34,397 nt of DNA from a virus. The DNA lies in the IMG/VR virus record IMGVR_UViG_3300042868_005930, positions 1 to 34,397 of that record; one strand, written 5' to 3'. Within the stretch, counting starts at the first letter, position 1, and each line of letters opens with the position of its first letter. Positions 15,731 to 22,546 of the stretch are shown here, in pieces. The notes below the pieces were generated by a model. It saw nothing but the letters and a program-made list of their open reading frames with translations. It was not told the DNA's origin and ran no database searches. The position numbers were made by a program, and so were the translations under genes.

Positions 15731-16907
15731 TGCTTATTGTTTTAATTGATTGCACTGCTAAAGCTAACGACATTACACCATCATCATGTACACCTTGAGG
15801 CGCGCCGTATTGCACTCTCCTGGTCTTTTCATTGTATACATAAGTGAATGCGTTTAATTCATCTATCAGCCAATTTTGGTTTAATACTTTTATTTCTTTG
15901 TTCTCGAATAACACGGATAGATCTTCAATCATTATAGGCTTAGACTTTACCGAAGTAACATAAGGTTCTACAAAGTTGTATATTCTATTTTGAAGCATCT
16001 CAAAGAATACATCTCCTTGGTTGTTTACTTCTACCATTACCTTAGCATTATAATGCTTTATAACTTCTGAAACTTCATCTATTATCTTTGACCATTCTAA
16101 ATGTCTCCAACGATTAACGTATATCATTTCATAGTTAGAATTCAAAATAGTTAGCACCGTGTAATCGTCCGCACGCCCTATATCTAACCCTCCGTATAAG
16201 TTACCTTTGTTTTCTGTACCTTCAAATACACAACTATCTACATTCTTAAACAACCCACTTGCATTGTCTATAAACTTCGCTAAATATTCCTGTTCAAATA
16301 TATGTGAGGGTAGGTTTCTTTTCCTTTCTTCTAAGTCATTTGGATCAATCATAGGATTGTCAAAGGATGTATAGTGAAAGTACTTATATCGTTCATCGTA
16401 GTTAGGTTGTAGACTCATCTTGTAAAAATGATTCTTACCTTTTGGCGTGGATATAAATATAACCTTTTTACCCTTTACTAATACAGTTGCACTTAGTACC
16501 TCACTCCATAACTCCGCACGTGTAAAGGCATACTCATCGATAATAAGATAATCGAATGTGTTACCTCGAATATTATCTGGCCGTTCACCAGAAAAGAATT
16601 GTATCTTACTTCCTAAACCTGTTATCGTTAAATCTGACCTGTTATATTGGAATAGTCCACTTCGAGCTGTTACACCCTCCATTTCATCAAATACCTTCTT
16701 AGATTGTTTGTAGATAGGAGTTACCCATGCAATATTGCACCCTTTGTGGTTAATAGCCCAATAAAGCATTTGGTTAATACCTAACATTGTCTTTCCAAAC
16801 TGCCTACCGATATTTAAAACATAATACTTATACGCCTCGTTGTTTATCGAGTGGTGTATTAGTCTCTGTTTCTCGTGGGGCTTATAACCTTTAATCGTTG
16901 CCATCAA
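15708..16907 (-). CDS. terL: Terminase large subunit
   Basis: 399 residues (or 398 from the second Met). Walker A is GRQFGKT at 34-40, Walker B LIIDE at 121-125, and coupling motif FISTPKG near 151-157. The nuclease part begins with GGLDIGRADD near 239-248 and has HDDGVMSLALA near 374-384, giving the acidic metal-binding residues of the RNase H-like fold. It packages DNA into proheads, binding the portal. Follows the small subunit with a 17-nt overlap. Compact for the family but both domains are present. Confidence 0.95.
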   Translation of the reverse strand: MMATIKGYKPHEKQRLIHHSINNEAYKYYVLNIGRQFGKTMLGINQMLYWAINHKGCNIAWVTPIYKQSKKVFDEMEGVTARSGLFQYNRSDLTITGLGSKIQFFSGERPDNIRGNTFDYLIIDEYAFTRAELWSEVLSATVLVKGKKVIFISTPKGKNHFYKMSLQPNYDERYKYFHYTSFDNPMIDPNDLEERKRNLPSHIFEQEYLAKFIDNASGLFKNVDSCVFEGTENKGNLYGGLDIGRADDYTVLTILNSNYEMIYVNRWRHLEWSKIIDEVSEVIKHYNAKVMVEVNNQGDVFFEMLQNRIYNFVEPYVTSVKSKPIMIEDLSVLFENKEIKVLNQNWLIDELNAFTYVYNEKTRRVQYGAPQGVHDDGVMSLALAVQSIKTISNGYFEVY

Positions 16908-17295
16908 AGTCGAATCTCTCGATTATAGTTTGCTCTATTTGTTGTTTGTCGGTAAGACCATTTAATCGTTGTGTAATACTTGGATTATATTGACCTACCA
17001 TACCGCCTTCAATCTGATCCTGTCTTATTTCTTCTTTTATACGTGAACAGATAGGTCGATATTCTTCATATGCTTTATCTGTATTATCTAAATAATGTTT
17101 GATGCTTCCTATTTCGTTATAGCAAAAGTTTTTGAAACCTTCAATAGTTAAAGGCACTCTTAAAGGAACTGGAACTACATTACCTATTTTATCTAATTGA
17201 TAATTGTAACGTGGATTTTCGTGTACTTTGTTTCTGTACTTTTCAAATAGTTCCCAAAGTTTCTCTGGAGTTTCTATATACTTATGCTTTGCCAT
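16891..17295 (-). CDS. terS: Terminase small subunit-like DNA-packaging protein
   Basis: 134 residues, helical. A conserved-looking TIEGFKNFCYNEIGSIKHYL segment in the middle and the GQYNPSITQRLNGLTDK motif near the C-terminus match small packaging subunits of Bacteroidota phages, which often contain a 'YNPxIAxRLxGLxDK' stretch. It should recognise the packaging site. It overlaps the large subunit and starts five bases after the preceding gene. Confidence 0.75.
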   Translation of the reverse strand: MAKHKYIETPEKLWELFEKYRNKVHENPRYNYQLDKIGNVVPVPLRVPLTIEGFKNFCYNEIGSIKHYLDNTDKAYEEYRPICSRIKEEIRQDQIEGGMVGQYNPSITQRLNGLTDKQQIEQTIIERFDFDGND

Positions 17296-17300
17296 TGTGT

Positions 17301-17567
17301 TTATGCTTTTGGTTTACGTGTTCTCGTTTTCTTTGGTTGTTCTACTGAATACTTTGATTTCGTTTCTTCATAAAATCTAACTTTCCAGTTTTCTATAATT
17401 TTCCATGCAGAAAGTAAACAGTTATTACACCCTTTTGTTATAGGTCTTTTCGTTATCTCTGAATATACTTCGTTTAGAAGTAGAAATTCGTTATCGGATA
17501 ACTTAGATTCGTTTTGTTTGTCTTTTATCTTTTCGTAAGATTCAAGACTATTTGCTGATAGTATCAT
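17301..17567 (-). CDS. Small protein with a CxxC motif, function unknown
   Basis: 88 residues, helical. A GCNNCLL motif occurs at about residues 46-52, and the C-terminus is Lys/Arg-rich (KKTRTRKPKA), as in some nucleic-acid-binding or structural proteins. It sits directly before the small terminase gene and overlaps the upstream membrane protein gene by 20 nt. Function is not known; a packaging accessory is possible from position. Confidence 0.65.
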   Translation of the reverse strand: MILSANSLESYEKIKDKQNESKLSDNEFLLLNEVYSEITKRPITKGCNNCLLSAWKIIENWKVRFYEETKSKYSVEQPKKTRTRKPKA

Positions 17568-17784
17568 ATATTTTTGCTATTAAAAACGTTGTTAAAGGTA
17601 AATAAAGATCGTTTAATATCAAACCAAATGGAAGACTAATCCAAAAGGTAAAACATGGAAAGCAATCTAATGGTTTGATAGGCTTTGATATTCTCGTTCC
17701 TGTTGCTTTACGTAGGTAGTAACCTATGTTTAGTTCGTGGTGTAGTATTACACTCGTGAAAAGTGCTAATATTTCGTATTTCAT
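17548..17784 (-). CDS. Small membrane protein
   Basis: 78 residues with two to three hydrophobic stretches (LALFTSVILHH; CFTFWISLPFGLIL; LPLTTFLIAKI) and a central DCFPCFTFW motif. I recognise no function. Comparable small proteins with a PxxCFxCxxFW pattern occur at the start of late regions in Bacteroidota phages. First substantial gene behind the late promoter, one base after the 30-codon ORF. Confidence 0.65.
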   Translation of the reverse strand: MKYEILALFTSVILHHELNIGYYLRKATGTRISKPIKPLDCFPCFTFWISLPFGLILNDLYLPLTTFLIAKIYDTISK

Positions 17785-17785
17785 T

Positions 17786-17878
17786 TTAGTTAAGATAATA
17801 AATTATTTCTATTCCTCCGTTATAAAAATCTGATTCGATATAGATTAAACGGTATTTTAATTTTGCTTTTACTTTCAT
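17786..17878 (-). CDS. Possible leader ORF (30 aa) at the start of the late transcript
   Basis: ATG at 17878 is about 5 nt from the -7 element at 17890-17883, so the transcript would be nearly leaderless. The product (MKVKAKLKYRLIYIES...) is basic and ends TAA one base before the next ATG. It may be a true small protein or a translated leader. Weak on its own but its placement is tight. Confidence 0.4.
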   Translation of the reverse strand: MKVKAKLKYRLIYIESDFYNGGIEIIYYLN

Positions 17879-17882
17879 ATCA

Positions 17883-17890
17883 CAAATATA
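17883..17890 (-). promoter_or_regulatory. Probable late promoter (TATATTTG)
   Basis: Minus-strand TATATTTG fits the Bacteroidota -7 consensus TAnnTTTG. It lies directly after the U-tract of the terminator 17893-17920 and before all packaging and tail genes. At 19 nt upstream I see TTA rather than the preferred TTG. Confidence 0.6.
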
Positions 17891-17892
17891 AT

Positions 17893-17920
17893 AAAAAACC
17901 CTAACAAATTAATGTTAGGG
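17893..17920 (-). terminator. Intrinsic terminator ending the early region
   Basis: Minus-strand stem CCCTAAC (17920-17914), 8-nt loop, GTTAGGG (17905-17899), then TTTTTT. It separates the nucleotide/replication genes from the packaging genes. A purine-rich near-repeat (AAAAGC, AAAAGC, GAAAGC) lies at 17930-17950 between the preceding stop and the stem. Confidence 0.85.
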
Positions 17921-17963
17921 CTGACTGGAAAAAGCAAAAGCGAAAGCGATGTAAATATACTAA

Positions 17964-18641
17964 TTATTTTTTATCTCGCACAAAAGTTCCGTTAATAGTT
18001 TGTCCTGTCCTATTTTTGATTACGTTGTAAGCATCTTCATAGCATTGATTCATATCAATTGATAGTTGTTCACATAAAATAGTCAATACTATCATAATAT
18101 CACCTATTGCATCTTTAATTTCGTTAAATTCGTTTTTCAAAAAAGCACTCCCTAATTCGCCAACTTCTTCAGATAGTTTGATTAATTGTTTTGGTGCATT
18201 ACCTAACTTTATTAAGTTTCTTTCTTTTGCCCAATTTATAACACTTTCTTGTACGTTTTCTTTTCGTTGTGTTTGTAGTTTCTGAATGTAGTTAACAGCA
18301 TCCATTAACTCTTGCTTGGTGTGTTCAAGAAAATCGTCTGTATTATTTTCTGCTAAAGTTGTACCATATTTTTCAATTCCAACTTGGCTACGTTTACGAA
18401 ATTGGTTTATTACATCTTCTACTATGCTATCTGTTTTTTCTTTTAGTTTAAAGTACTTTTGTAGTGTTTCGTTTAACTCGTAACCTTTATAAAAATCACT
18501 TGTTAAAAAGAAATAATTCTCGGTTGCGTTTACCATGTACTCCTTGCCCTTTTCAAACATTAATCTGTAGTTGTCCATATAGTCAGATATACACACTAAT
18601 ATATCGTTTTCTTTAATCGTATTCTTCATTTTTATATTCAA
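17964..18641 (-). CDS. MazG-type nucleotide pyrophosphohydrolase (two all-alpha domains)
   Basis: 225 residues; Met5 (18629) is an alternative start. After an N-terminal beta domain (about 1-65), residues 68-125 hold an all-alpha unit (RKRSQVGIEKYGTTL, then QELMDAVNYI) of the type found in phage dNTP-acting proteins. Residues 140-215 carry a second one with the MazG metal motif SEEVGELG...NEIKDAIGD. The enzyme would hydrolyse nucleoside triphosphates to monophosphate and pyrophosphate and so shape the nucleotide pool during phage replication. Last gene of the early region before a terminator. No PurZ homologue is visible, so a Z-genome role is not supported. Confidence 0.75.
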   Translation of the reverse strand: MNIKMKNTIKENDILVCISDYMDNYRLMFEKGKEYMVNATENYFFLTSDFYKGYELNETLQKYFKLKEKTDSIVEDVINQFRKRSQVGIEKYGTTLAENNTDDFLEHTKQELMDAVNYIQKLQTQRKENVQESVINWAKERNLIKLGNAPKQLIKLSEEVGELGSAFLKNEFNEIKDAIGDIMIVLTILCEQLSIDMNQCYEDAYNVIKNRTGQTINGTFVRDKK

Positions 18642-18744
18642 TTGATTTTTTAAAATTTAACCTTTTCAGATATTTACTTACTTTAACCTGAAATTTTGAA
18701 AGGGGAAAATTCATCCCCCATCTTTGTAACTTTGCTTTATTCAT
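18616..18744 (-). CDS. Small basic protein (42 aa)
   Basis: ATG at 18744 overlaps the stop of the SSB-like gene (TGATG), so it is coupled to it, and it fills an otherwise empty gap of 100 bases. The product is basic and amphipathic (MNKAKLQRWGMNFPLSKFQV...). Its 3' end overlaps the start of the MazG gene by 26 nt. No family recognised. A short, weak hairpin (GGGGA/TCCCC, 18702-18718) lies inside it. Confidence 0.5.
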
Positions 18745-19103
18745 CAGAAAGGTAAAGTATCATTATCTTCAACTTCATTCACTATCTGAGTTGCTGTTGG
18801 CTTCGCTACTGGTGTATTTTCTTCTTTCATTTGAACGTTTATTTGCCACAACTCAAGACTATTGAAATACTTTACCTCACCTTGTGGATTAGTCCATTCA
18901 CGACCTTTTAAATTGAATTTACAATCTACATTATCACCTACTCGAATACCATCTAACAAATCGGTTTGATTGTTACTACAATGTAATAGTATATCCTGCT
19001 CGTACATACCATCTTTTGTAGTTATTACTACTTCTCTTTTTGAGTACTTTTCTGTAACTTTTACAGTTTTAAATACTTTCTTTACTTTACCATTTAGCTC
19101 CAT
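18744..19103 (-). CDS. DUF3127-like single-stranded DNA-binding protein
   Basis: 119 residues. Residues 1-95 form an OB-fold-like unit (KREVVITTKDGMYEQDIL, GDNVDCKFNLKGREWTNP, and an aromatic stretch YFNSLELWQI). The C-terminal tail is acidic and ends DNDTLPF, the tip that SSB proteins use to dock partner enzymes. This combination matches DUF3127 proteins of Bacteroidota and their phages. Likely coats single-stranded DNA in replication and recombination with the ERF protein 2 kb upstream. Starts with a 10-nt overlap with the preceding gene. Confidence 0.75.
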   Translation of the reverse strand: MELNGKVKKVFKTVKVTEKYSKREVVITTKDGMYEQDILLHCSNNQTDLLDGIRVGDNVDCKFNLKGREWTNPQGEVKYFNSLELWQINVQMKEENTPVAKPTATQIVNEVEDNDTLPF

Positions 19104-19288
19104 CTGCTTGGGTTGTTTACTTTTAAATAAATATTTTCAAATCTTTTCTTTGTATTCACGAATTCAGTTTTCGTGTTGTAACAATCTGAATGTATCACTC
19201 GATACGTTAAGGTGTTACCTTCACTTTTAATCACTTTTACCAATTGTTTGCGCGTGCAATTTTGGTAATACTCATTTTCTTTTATCAT
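19094..19288 (-). CDS. Small unknown protein (64 aa)
   Basis: 64 residues, basic, with EYYQNCTRKQLVKVIKSEG and then beta-like segments. Overlaps the upstream gene by ATGA and the SSB-like gene by 10 nt, so it is firmly within the operon. No recognisable domain. Two Cys residues are far apart and do not form a visible metal site. Confidence 0.65.
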   Translation of the reverse strand: MIKENEYYQNCTRKQLVKVIKSEGNTLTYRVIHSDCYNTKTEFVNTKKRFENIYLKVNNPSRWS

Positions 19289-19566
19289 ACTTGTAATTTT
19301 ATTGATTTACTAAGCTTTTCAACTTCTGCTACTATCTTAACATACTCTTCAGATTCAAAAATATCTAATTGTGCTGTCAAAGTTTCAACGATACTTTCTA
19401 ACCATTTTAAAGTTTTATTCAATTGTCGTTTGTTTTCTCTGACAAAGATTACACTATCACTTACACTCTCTAAATTGTGTAATGAAACTTGCATCAATAA
19501 ACACGTCTGAAATATTGTATTTAACGTGTCTATTTGTATTGGTGTTAATTCTTTTTTTGCTTTCAT
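19285..19566 (-). CDS. Small coiled-coil protein (93 aa)
   Basis: 93 residues, almost entirely helical with heptad-like spacing (HNLESVSDSVIFVRENKRQL, later LDIFESEEYVKIVAEVEKL). No catalytic motif. Starts two bases after the preceding stop. Could be a small host-takeover or regulatory protein; function unknown. Confidence 0.65.
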   Translation of the reverse strand: MKAKKELTPIQIDTLNTIFQTCLLMQVSLHNLESVSDSVIFVRENKRQLNKTLKWLESIVETLTAQLDIFESEEYVKIVAEVEKLSKSIKLQV

Positions 19567-19567
19567 T

Positions 19568-19753
19568 TTATTTGATTTTATTATACCATTTATTTATATA
19601 CTCATCATCTTTTGTTATTAACCAACTATAAAATTTAGATCTGTATTGAGGAGGTTCGTGTAAATATTTACCTATTGTTTTTAAACCTTTTTTTCTATAA
19701 CAGGCGGTTAAATGTCTTGTGATTATGTTTATTTTTTCAACTTTTAACATCAT
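19568..19753 (-). CDS. Small basic protein (61 aa)
   Basis: 61 residues, basic and aromatic (IITRHLTACYRKKGLKTI, QYRSKFYSWLITKDDEY). ATGA overlap with the end of thyX. Start may be Met2. The size and charge suggest nucleic-acid binding, but no known domain is visible. Confidence 0.65.
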   Translation of the reverse strand: MMLKVEKINIITRHLTACYRKKGLKTIGKYLHEPPQYRSKFYSWLITKDDEYINKWYNKIK

Positions 19754-20388
19754 AATTCAAATGCTTTTAACGATTGTTTAAAACTTCCATTCTCTTTAAC
19801 TTGGTCTAACATCAATTCAACTACTTCCCTTGTTTCTTGTTGGGCATCATTCTTAAGTCTAAGCTTAAATAAATGTATAAATGATAGTAGACTACCAGTC
19901 CAAATAAATTGAGTGTTTAGATTCAATGGTAATACGCTTCTCGCTTGTTCTTTTGATACACCTAATTTAATTAGTCTGTCATATTGATCCTTGCAAAATT
20001 GGATTGTTTCGTCTTGTATTATGTTACAAATTTCTTGACTTACCAAACACAAAGAACCATCACTTCCCTGCTTACTATCTTTTGATTGTTTACGCCACGT
20101 TTCAATTTTAGTATATGTATCTGAGAAATCTACATAACGTCCTGAGATACTATTTGCACTCATTCCAACTTGATGTTTAAACAATTGACGTTCCACGTAA
20201 ATAGGACATACTATTCTAAATTGTAGTTGCGGATGTCTAAATACTGAAGTGTGTTTATGACTTACTAAATATTTGATTAGTTTTTCGTCATTTAAATCAA
20301 ATACTTCTTTCTTCTTTCCGTAACTGACTCTGGCTGCATTCACCACCATTAAGTCATTACCAAACGTTTCTAACAATTCTACTTTCAT
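19750..20388 (-). CDS. thyX: Flavin-dependent thymidylate synthase ThyX
   Basis: 212 residues, the usual length. N-terminal AARVSYGKK, HKHTSVFRHPQLQFRI and QLFKHQVGMSANSISGRY identify ThyX; the latter is the signature usually written RHRxxSxNxxSxRY. Here the first and third positions are Lys71 and Gln73 instead of Arg, with Ser77, Asn79, Ser82, Arg84 and Tyr85 kept. The enzyme makes dTMP from dUMP with FAD, NADPH and methylene-tetrahydrofolate. It is preceded by a TATATTTG element, so it may be transcribed separately, and works with the MazG enzyme in nucleotide supply. Confidence 0.9.
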   Translation of the reverse strand: MKVELLETFGNDLMVVNAARVSYGKKKEVFDLNDEKLIKYLVSHKHTSVFRHPQLQFRIVCPIYVERQLFKHQVGMSANSISGRYVDFSDTYTKIETWRKQSKDSKQGSDGSLCLVSQEICNIIQDETIQFCKDQYDRLIKLGVSKEQARSVLPLNLNTQFIWTGSLLSFIHLFKLRLKNDAQQETREVVELMLDQVKENGSFKQSLKAFEL

Positions 20389-20408
20389 TTTGCTTTGCTT
20401 TTGTCTTA

Positions 20409-20416
20409 CAAATATA
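20409..20416 (-). promoter_or_regulatory. Candidate promoter before thyX
   Basis: Minus-strand TATATTTG (20416-20409) sits 21 bases before the thyX start in the gap after the RlpA-like gene. It fits TAnnTTTG; no TTG is at 17-23 nt upstream. Confidence 0.5.
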
Positions 20417-20420
20417 ATAA

Positions 20421-20747
20421 TTACTTTATAACTTTTACTTTGATTTCAATTACTCCTGTTTTTAAATCTGCTATTCGTTTAAATGCTTCTTTAGACAAGT
20501 CTATTGTATATTCTCCCATACCGCCTCTGTCGTTGCATTTAACAATCACACTCTTTTTATTTTCTTTGTTTGTGATCTTGAGCTTCGTGCCAATAGGAAA
20601 GTAGTTAGATGCACACGTTAATTTATTACAGTTAAATTTCTCACCAGAAAATGTTACTTGGTCATTGAATTCCTCACCATACCAGGTTGCATTAAAGGTT
20701 AGCGAGGTAGTCAACAACCACCCCACTATTGTTATTATTTTTGTCAT
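20421..20747 (-). CDS. RlpA-like double-psi beta-barrel protein, secreted
   Basis: 108 residues. The first ~18 residues (KIITIVGWLLTTSLTFNA) look like a signal peptide. Then comes a compact RlpA-like double-psi beta-barrel: TWYGEEF, FNCNKLTCAS, FPIGTKLKIT, CNDRGGMGEYTIDLS, AFKRIADLKTGVIEIKVKV. The conserved His of full RlpA enzymes is replaced here by the Gln/Val-Thr stretch before FSGEKFN, while the CNDRG motif is present. Full RlpA cuts or binds peptidoglycan glycan strands at the septum. Its place in the early region, away from the lysis genes, suggests an envelope role before lysis. Starts by ATGA overlap with the previous gene. Confidence 0.75.
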   Translation of the reverse strand: MTKIITIVGWLLTTSLTFNATWYGEEFNDQVTFSGEKFNCNKLTCASNYFPIGTKLKITNKENKKSVIVKCNDRGGMGEYTIDLSKEAFKRIADLKTGVIEIKVKVIK

Positions 20748-20929
20748 TTGATTTCTTTTAAATGTTCTAATACTTCTGTATAATATTTCTTTGTACCTTG
20801 ATCATATGCTATCACTATAACTTCTTCTACATGATAAATAGCGTGTTCAATTGCTTTACGTTCGCTATCTCTTGTGTTATCATTCGAGAATACTTCTATT
20901 AGTTCCTCAGCTTTGTCGATTGCTTTCAT
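20744..20929 (-). CDS. Small unknown protein (61 aa)
   Basis: 61 residues, acidic and helical (AIDKAEELIEVFSNDNTRDS, later HAIYHVEEVIVIAYDQG). The MKAxxKAxELI start resembles other small early proteins in this genome (for example the 21126 internal start and 22406). Overlaps RlpA-like gene by ATGA. No known domain. Confidence 0.65.
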   Translation of the reverse strand: MKAIDKAEELIEVFSNDNTRDSERKAIEHAIYHVEEVIVIAYDQGTKKYYTEVLEHLKEIK

Positions 20930-20931
20930 AA

Positions 20932-21255
20932 TTATCTAAGGTATTTTGTTATCTCTAATTTAACTTGCTTCCAGTAGTCTACATCGACATTTAACTGTAA
21001 TATTTCATCTACTGCTATATCTGCCATTCTTTTTCCTAATTCAAGACTTACACTCCAATAATCATTGTTAGTGTCTATTTTCCAATATTGGTCAACTAAC
21101 TCTTTTGCTTTTTCTTCTGCTTTCATTTTATTTTGTTTTTTATTATTACTTTCTTTTTCTTTTTGTTCTTGATACCATTCCAAATAACTCAACATTTCTT
21201 CGTGTTCAATTTCGCTTTGGTCTGGTGTTCTATAGAAATCATATGCTCTGCTCAT
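20932..21255 (-). CDS. Unknown early protein, possibly two fused small units
   Basis: 107 residues. Residues 1-43 are acidic then Lys/Glu/Asn-rich (SRAYDFYRTPDQSEIEHEEM; EKESNNKKQNK). Residue 44 is Met and begins MKAEEKAKELVDQYWKI, which itself looks like the start of a small early protein and is preceded by an A-rich stretch like those at other starts. So there may be two products or an internal start at 21126. ATGA overlap with the ERF gene. Function unknown. Confidence 0.6.
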   Translation of the reverse strand: MSRAYDFYRTPDQSEIEHEEMLSYLEWYQEQKEKESNNKKQNKMKAEEKAKELVDQYWKIDTNNDYWSVSLELGKRMADIAVDEILQLNVDVDYWKQVKLEITKYLR

Positions 21256-21746
21256 CCTATTATCTCTTTTATCTCAATCTCTTGTTGAGGTGTGAATACA
21301 AATTGTTGTTTTGCCTTATCTAATACCTTTGAGTCTAATTGTAAACGTTCAATAAACTTTTCGTATTGTGCGTCACTCATCAAAGGTTTTTGCGGTTGAC
21401 TTGCTAAATTACCGTCGTCGTCTGTAGTTGACAAACTCAAAATACTTTGTAAAGTATATCTACGATAGTATGTAATTTGTGATCCACGTTGCTGAGCATT
21501 CATTGTACCGTCAAGTTCAATTATACTTTCAATCTTTTCTCCTGTTTCCACATCTATTATCTGAGTGATTACTTTACCGTTTAAAATAGGTTGTAATAAT
21601 AATAAACCATTTTCTAATAAGATTGGTTCGACTGTATCTAAAAGCGCGTTAATATCAGCGTAATTAGATTTAAAATGAGGATTCTTTGAGTTCTTAAAAA
21701 CTTTCCCCATTTCTTTCTTTGCTTTTGCTAATTTTCCGTAAATCAT
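21252..21746 (-). CDS. ERF-family single-strand annealing recombinase
   Basis: 164 residues. YGKLAKAKKEMGKVFKNS, NPHFKSNYADINALL, and especially QQRGSQITYYRRYTLQSIL followed by TTDDDGN are the ERF family core. The protein should bind single-stranded DNA ends and anneal homologous strands during phage recombination, partnered with the SSB-like protein and NinG in the same early block. A helical tail follows. It begins one base after the preceding stop and ends by ATGA overlap. Confidence 0.85.
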   Translation of the reverse strand: MIYGKLAKAKKEMGKVFKNSKNPHFKSNYADINALLDTVEPILLENGLLLLQPILNGKVITQIIDVETGEKIESIIELDGTMNAQQRGSQITYYRRYTLQSILSLSTTDDDGNLASQPQKPLMSDAQYEKFIERLQLDSKVLDKAKQQFVFTPQQEIEIKEIIG

Positions 21747-21747
21747 T

Positions 21748-21948
21748 TTATTTGTTTTTTAATAGTTCAATAATTTGTTCATCACTTAATTTTTCATAAC
21801 CTTCTAACATTTTGTTTACGTAAAAAGGTTTTTGTTCTGAATAGTCCTTTACAAAGTTAGCTATTCGTTTGAATCGTTTGATTTGCTCGTTTGATTCAGG
21901 GCTTAATTTGAAATTAATACCTTTCGATTTCGTCTCTGTATCTTTCAT
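21748..21948 (-). CDS. Small unknown protein (66 aa)
   Basis: 66 residues: KGINFKLSPESNEQIKRFKR and then helices ending DEQIIELLKNK. The strand-then-two-helices outline is reminiscent of ribbon-helix-helix proteins but the match is not clear. Start lies in the last 35 nt of the preceding gene. Could be a small regulator; uncertain. Confidence 0.6.
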   Translation of the reverse strand: MKDTETKSKGINFKLSPESNEQIKRFKRIANFVKDYSEQKPFYVNKMLEGYEKLSDEQIIELLKNK

Positions 21949-22174
21949 ATATTATTTGTTTTTGTTGTTTACTAAATTCACCTAACTGGATGTAATTCTC
22001 AAAAATATCCCCTTCTTGTATTACATCCGATTCATTTACCTTAATCACAAAAGGTCTATCATTTACCTTTAAAGATATCCAGCGTGTAAATACTTTGCCT
22101 GTTATTCTAACAACATCGTAATTACCTTTTGAAATTTGCTCTTTAAAATAGCTTTGTACTTCTTCCAAATTCAT
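21914..22174 (-). CDS. Small unknown protein (86 aa)
   Basis: 86 residues, beta-rich centre (VVRITGKVFTRWISLKV) and a helical C-terminus (SKQQKQIIYERYRDEIERY). No domain recognised. Starts one base after the previous gene's stop and overlaps the next by 35 nt. Likely an early phage protein of unknown role. Confidence 0.65.
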   Translation of the reverse strand: MNLEEVQSYFKEQISKGNYDVVRITGKVFTRWISLKVNDRPFVIKVNESDVIQEGDIFENYIQLGEFSKQQKQIIYERYRDEIERY

Positions 22175-22175
22175 T

Positions 22176-22406
22176 TTAATAAGTTCCGTTAAATTTATTA
22201 GTAAAAAAAGACTTTATTCCAAACACATAAATGCTATCCATTTTTTTCATTTGAAATGCTGATTTTGGAAACCAGTTTTTTGCTCCGTGAATATTAATTA
22301 ATACTGCTTTTTCAGTAGATTTTTCTACATATGCAAAAAAATTTCCTGCCATATGTATACAACCATTTTTTTCTATTTGATTGTTTAATTCTTCAATTGC
22401 TTTCAT
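22176..22406 (-). CDS. Small unknown protein (76 aa)
   Basis: 76 residues; starts KAIEELNNQIEKNGCIHMAG, then beta strands with EKAVLINIHGAKNWFPKSAF, a pattern like small phage proteins in which a WxPKS motif closes a strand. First coding gene behind the tRNA-like gene, within 22 nt, so both may share the 22547 promoter. Function unknown. Confidence 0.65.
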   Translation of the reverse strand: MKAIEELNNQIEKNGCIHMAGNFFAYVEKSTEKAVLINIHGAKNWFPKSAFQMKKMDSIYVFGIKSFFTNKFNGTY

Positions 22407-22427
22407 TTGCTTTTTGTTTTTAATTAG

Positions 22428-22514
22428 TAGTCAGGACAGGATTCGAACCTGCATTTCGACGGATATTAAGCGCTCTTAACGCACCGCCGATGTTACCAAT
22501 TACATCACCTGACT
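22428..22514 (-). tRNA. tRNA-like gene, probably Leu (anticodon UAA), with abnormal anticodon arm
   Basis: On the minus strand the 87-nt sequence has a 7-bp acceptor (AGTCAGG/CCTGACT), T8-G9, a canonical D arm (ATGT-AATTGGTA-ACAT), a T arm (GCAGG-TTCGAAT-CCTGT) and discriminator A. The anticodon region does not fit 17 nt. Either the stem GGCGG/CCGTC closes a 21-nt loop, or an inner stem GGTGC/GCGCT holds a normal 7-nt loop GTTAAGA with T33 and anticodon TAA. No CCA is encoded. UUA is the expected common Leu codon in such an AT-rich genome. The gene may be decayed or carry an insertion. Confidence 0.75.
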
Positions 22515-22546
22515 ATTTTCCGATATGTCAAAGAACTTTCGTTCAA

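Noticed and set aside
17964-18641. MazZ/PurZ-type Z-genome (diaminopurine) biosynthesis from the MazG-like gene
   Set aside because: No PurZ, DatZ or special DNA polymerase genes are present; ThyX and MazG-type enzymes are common in ordinary DNA phages.
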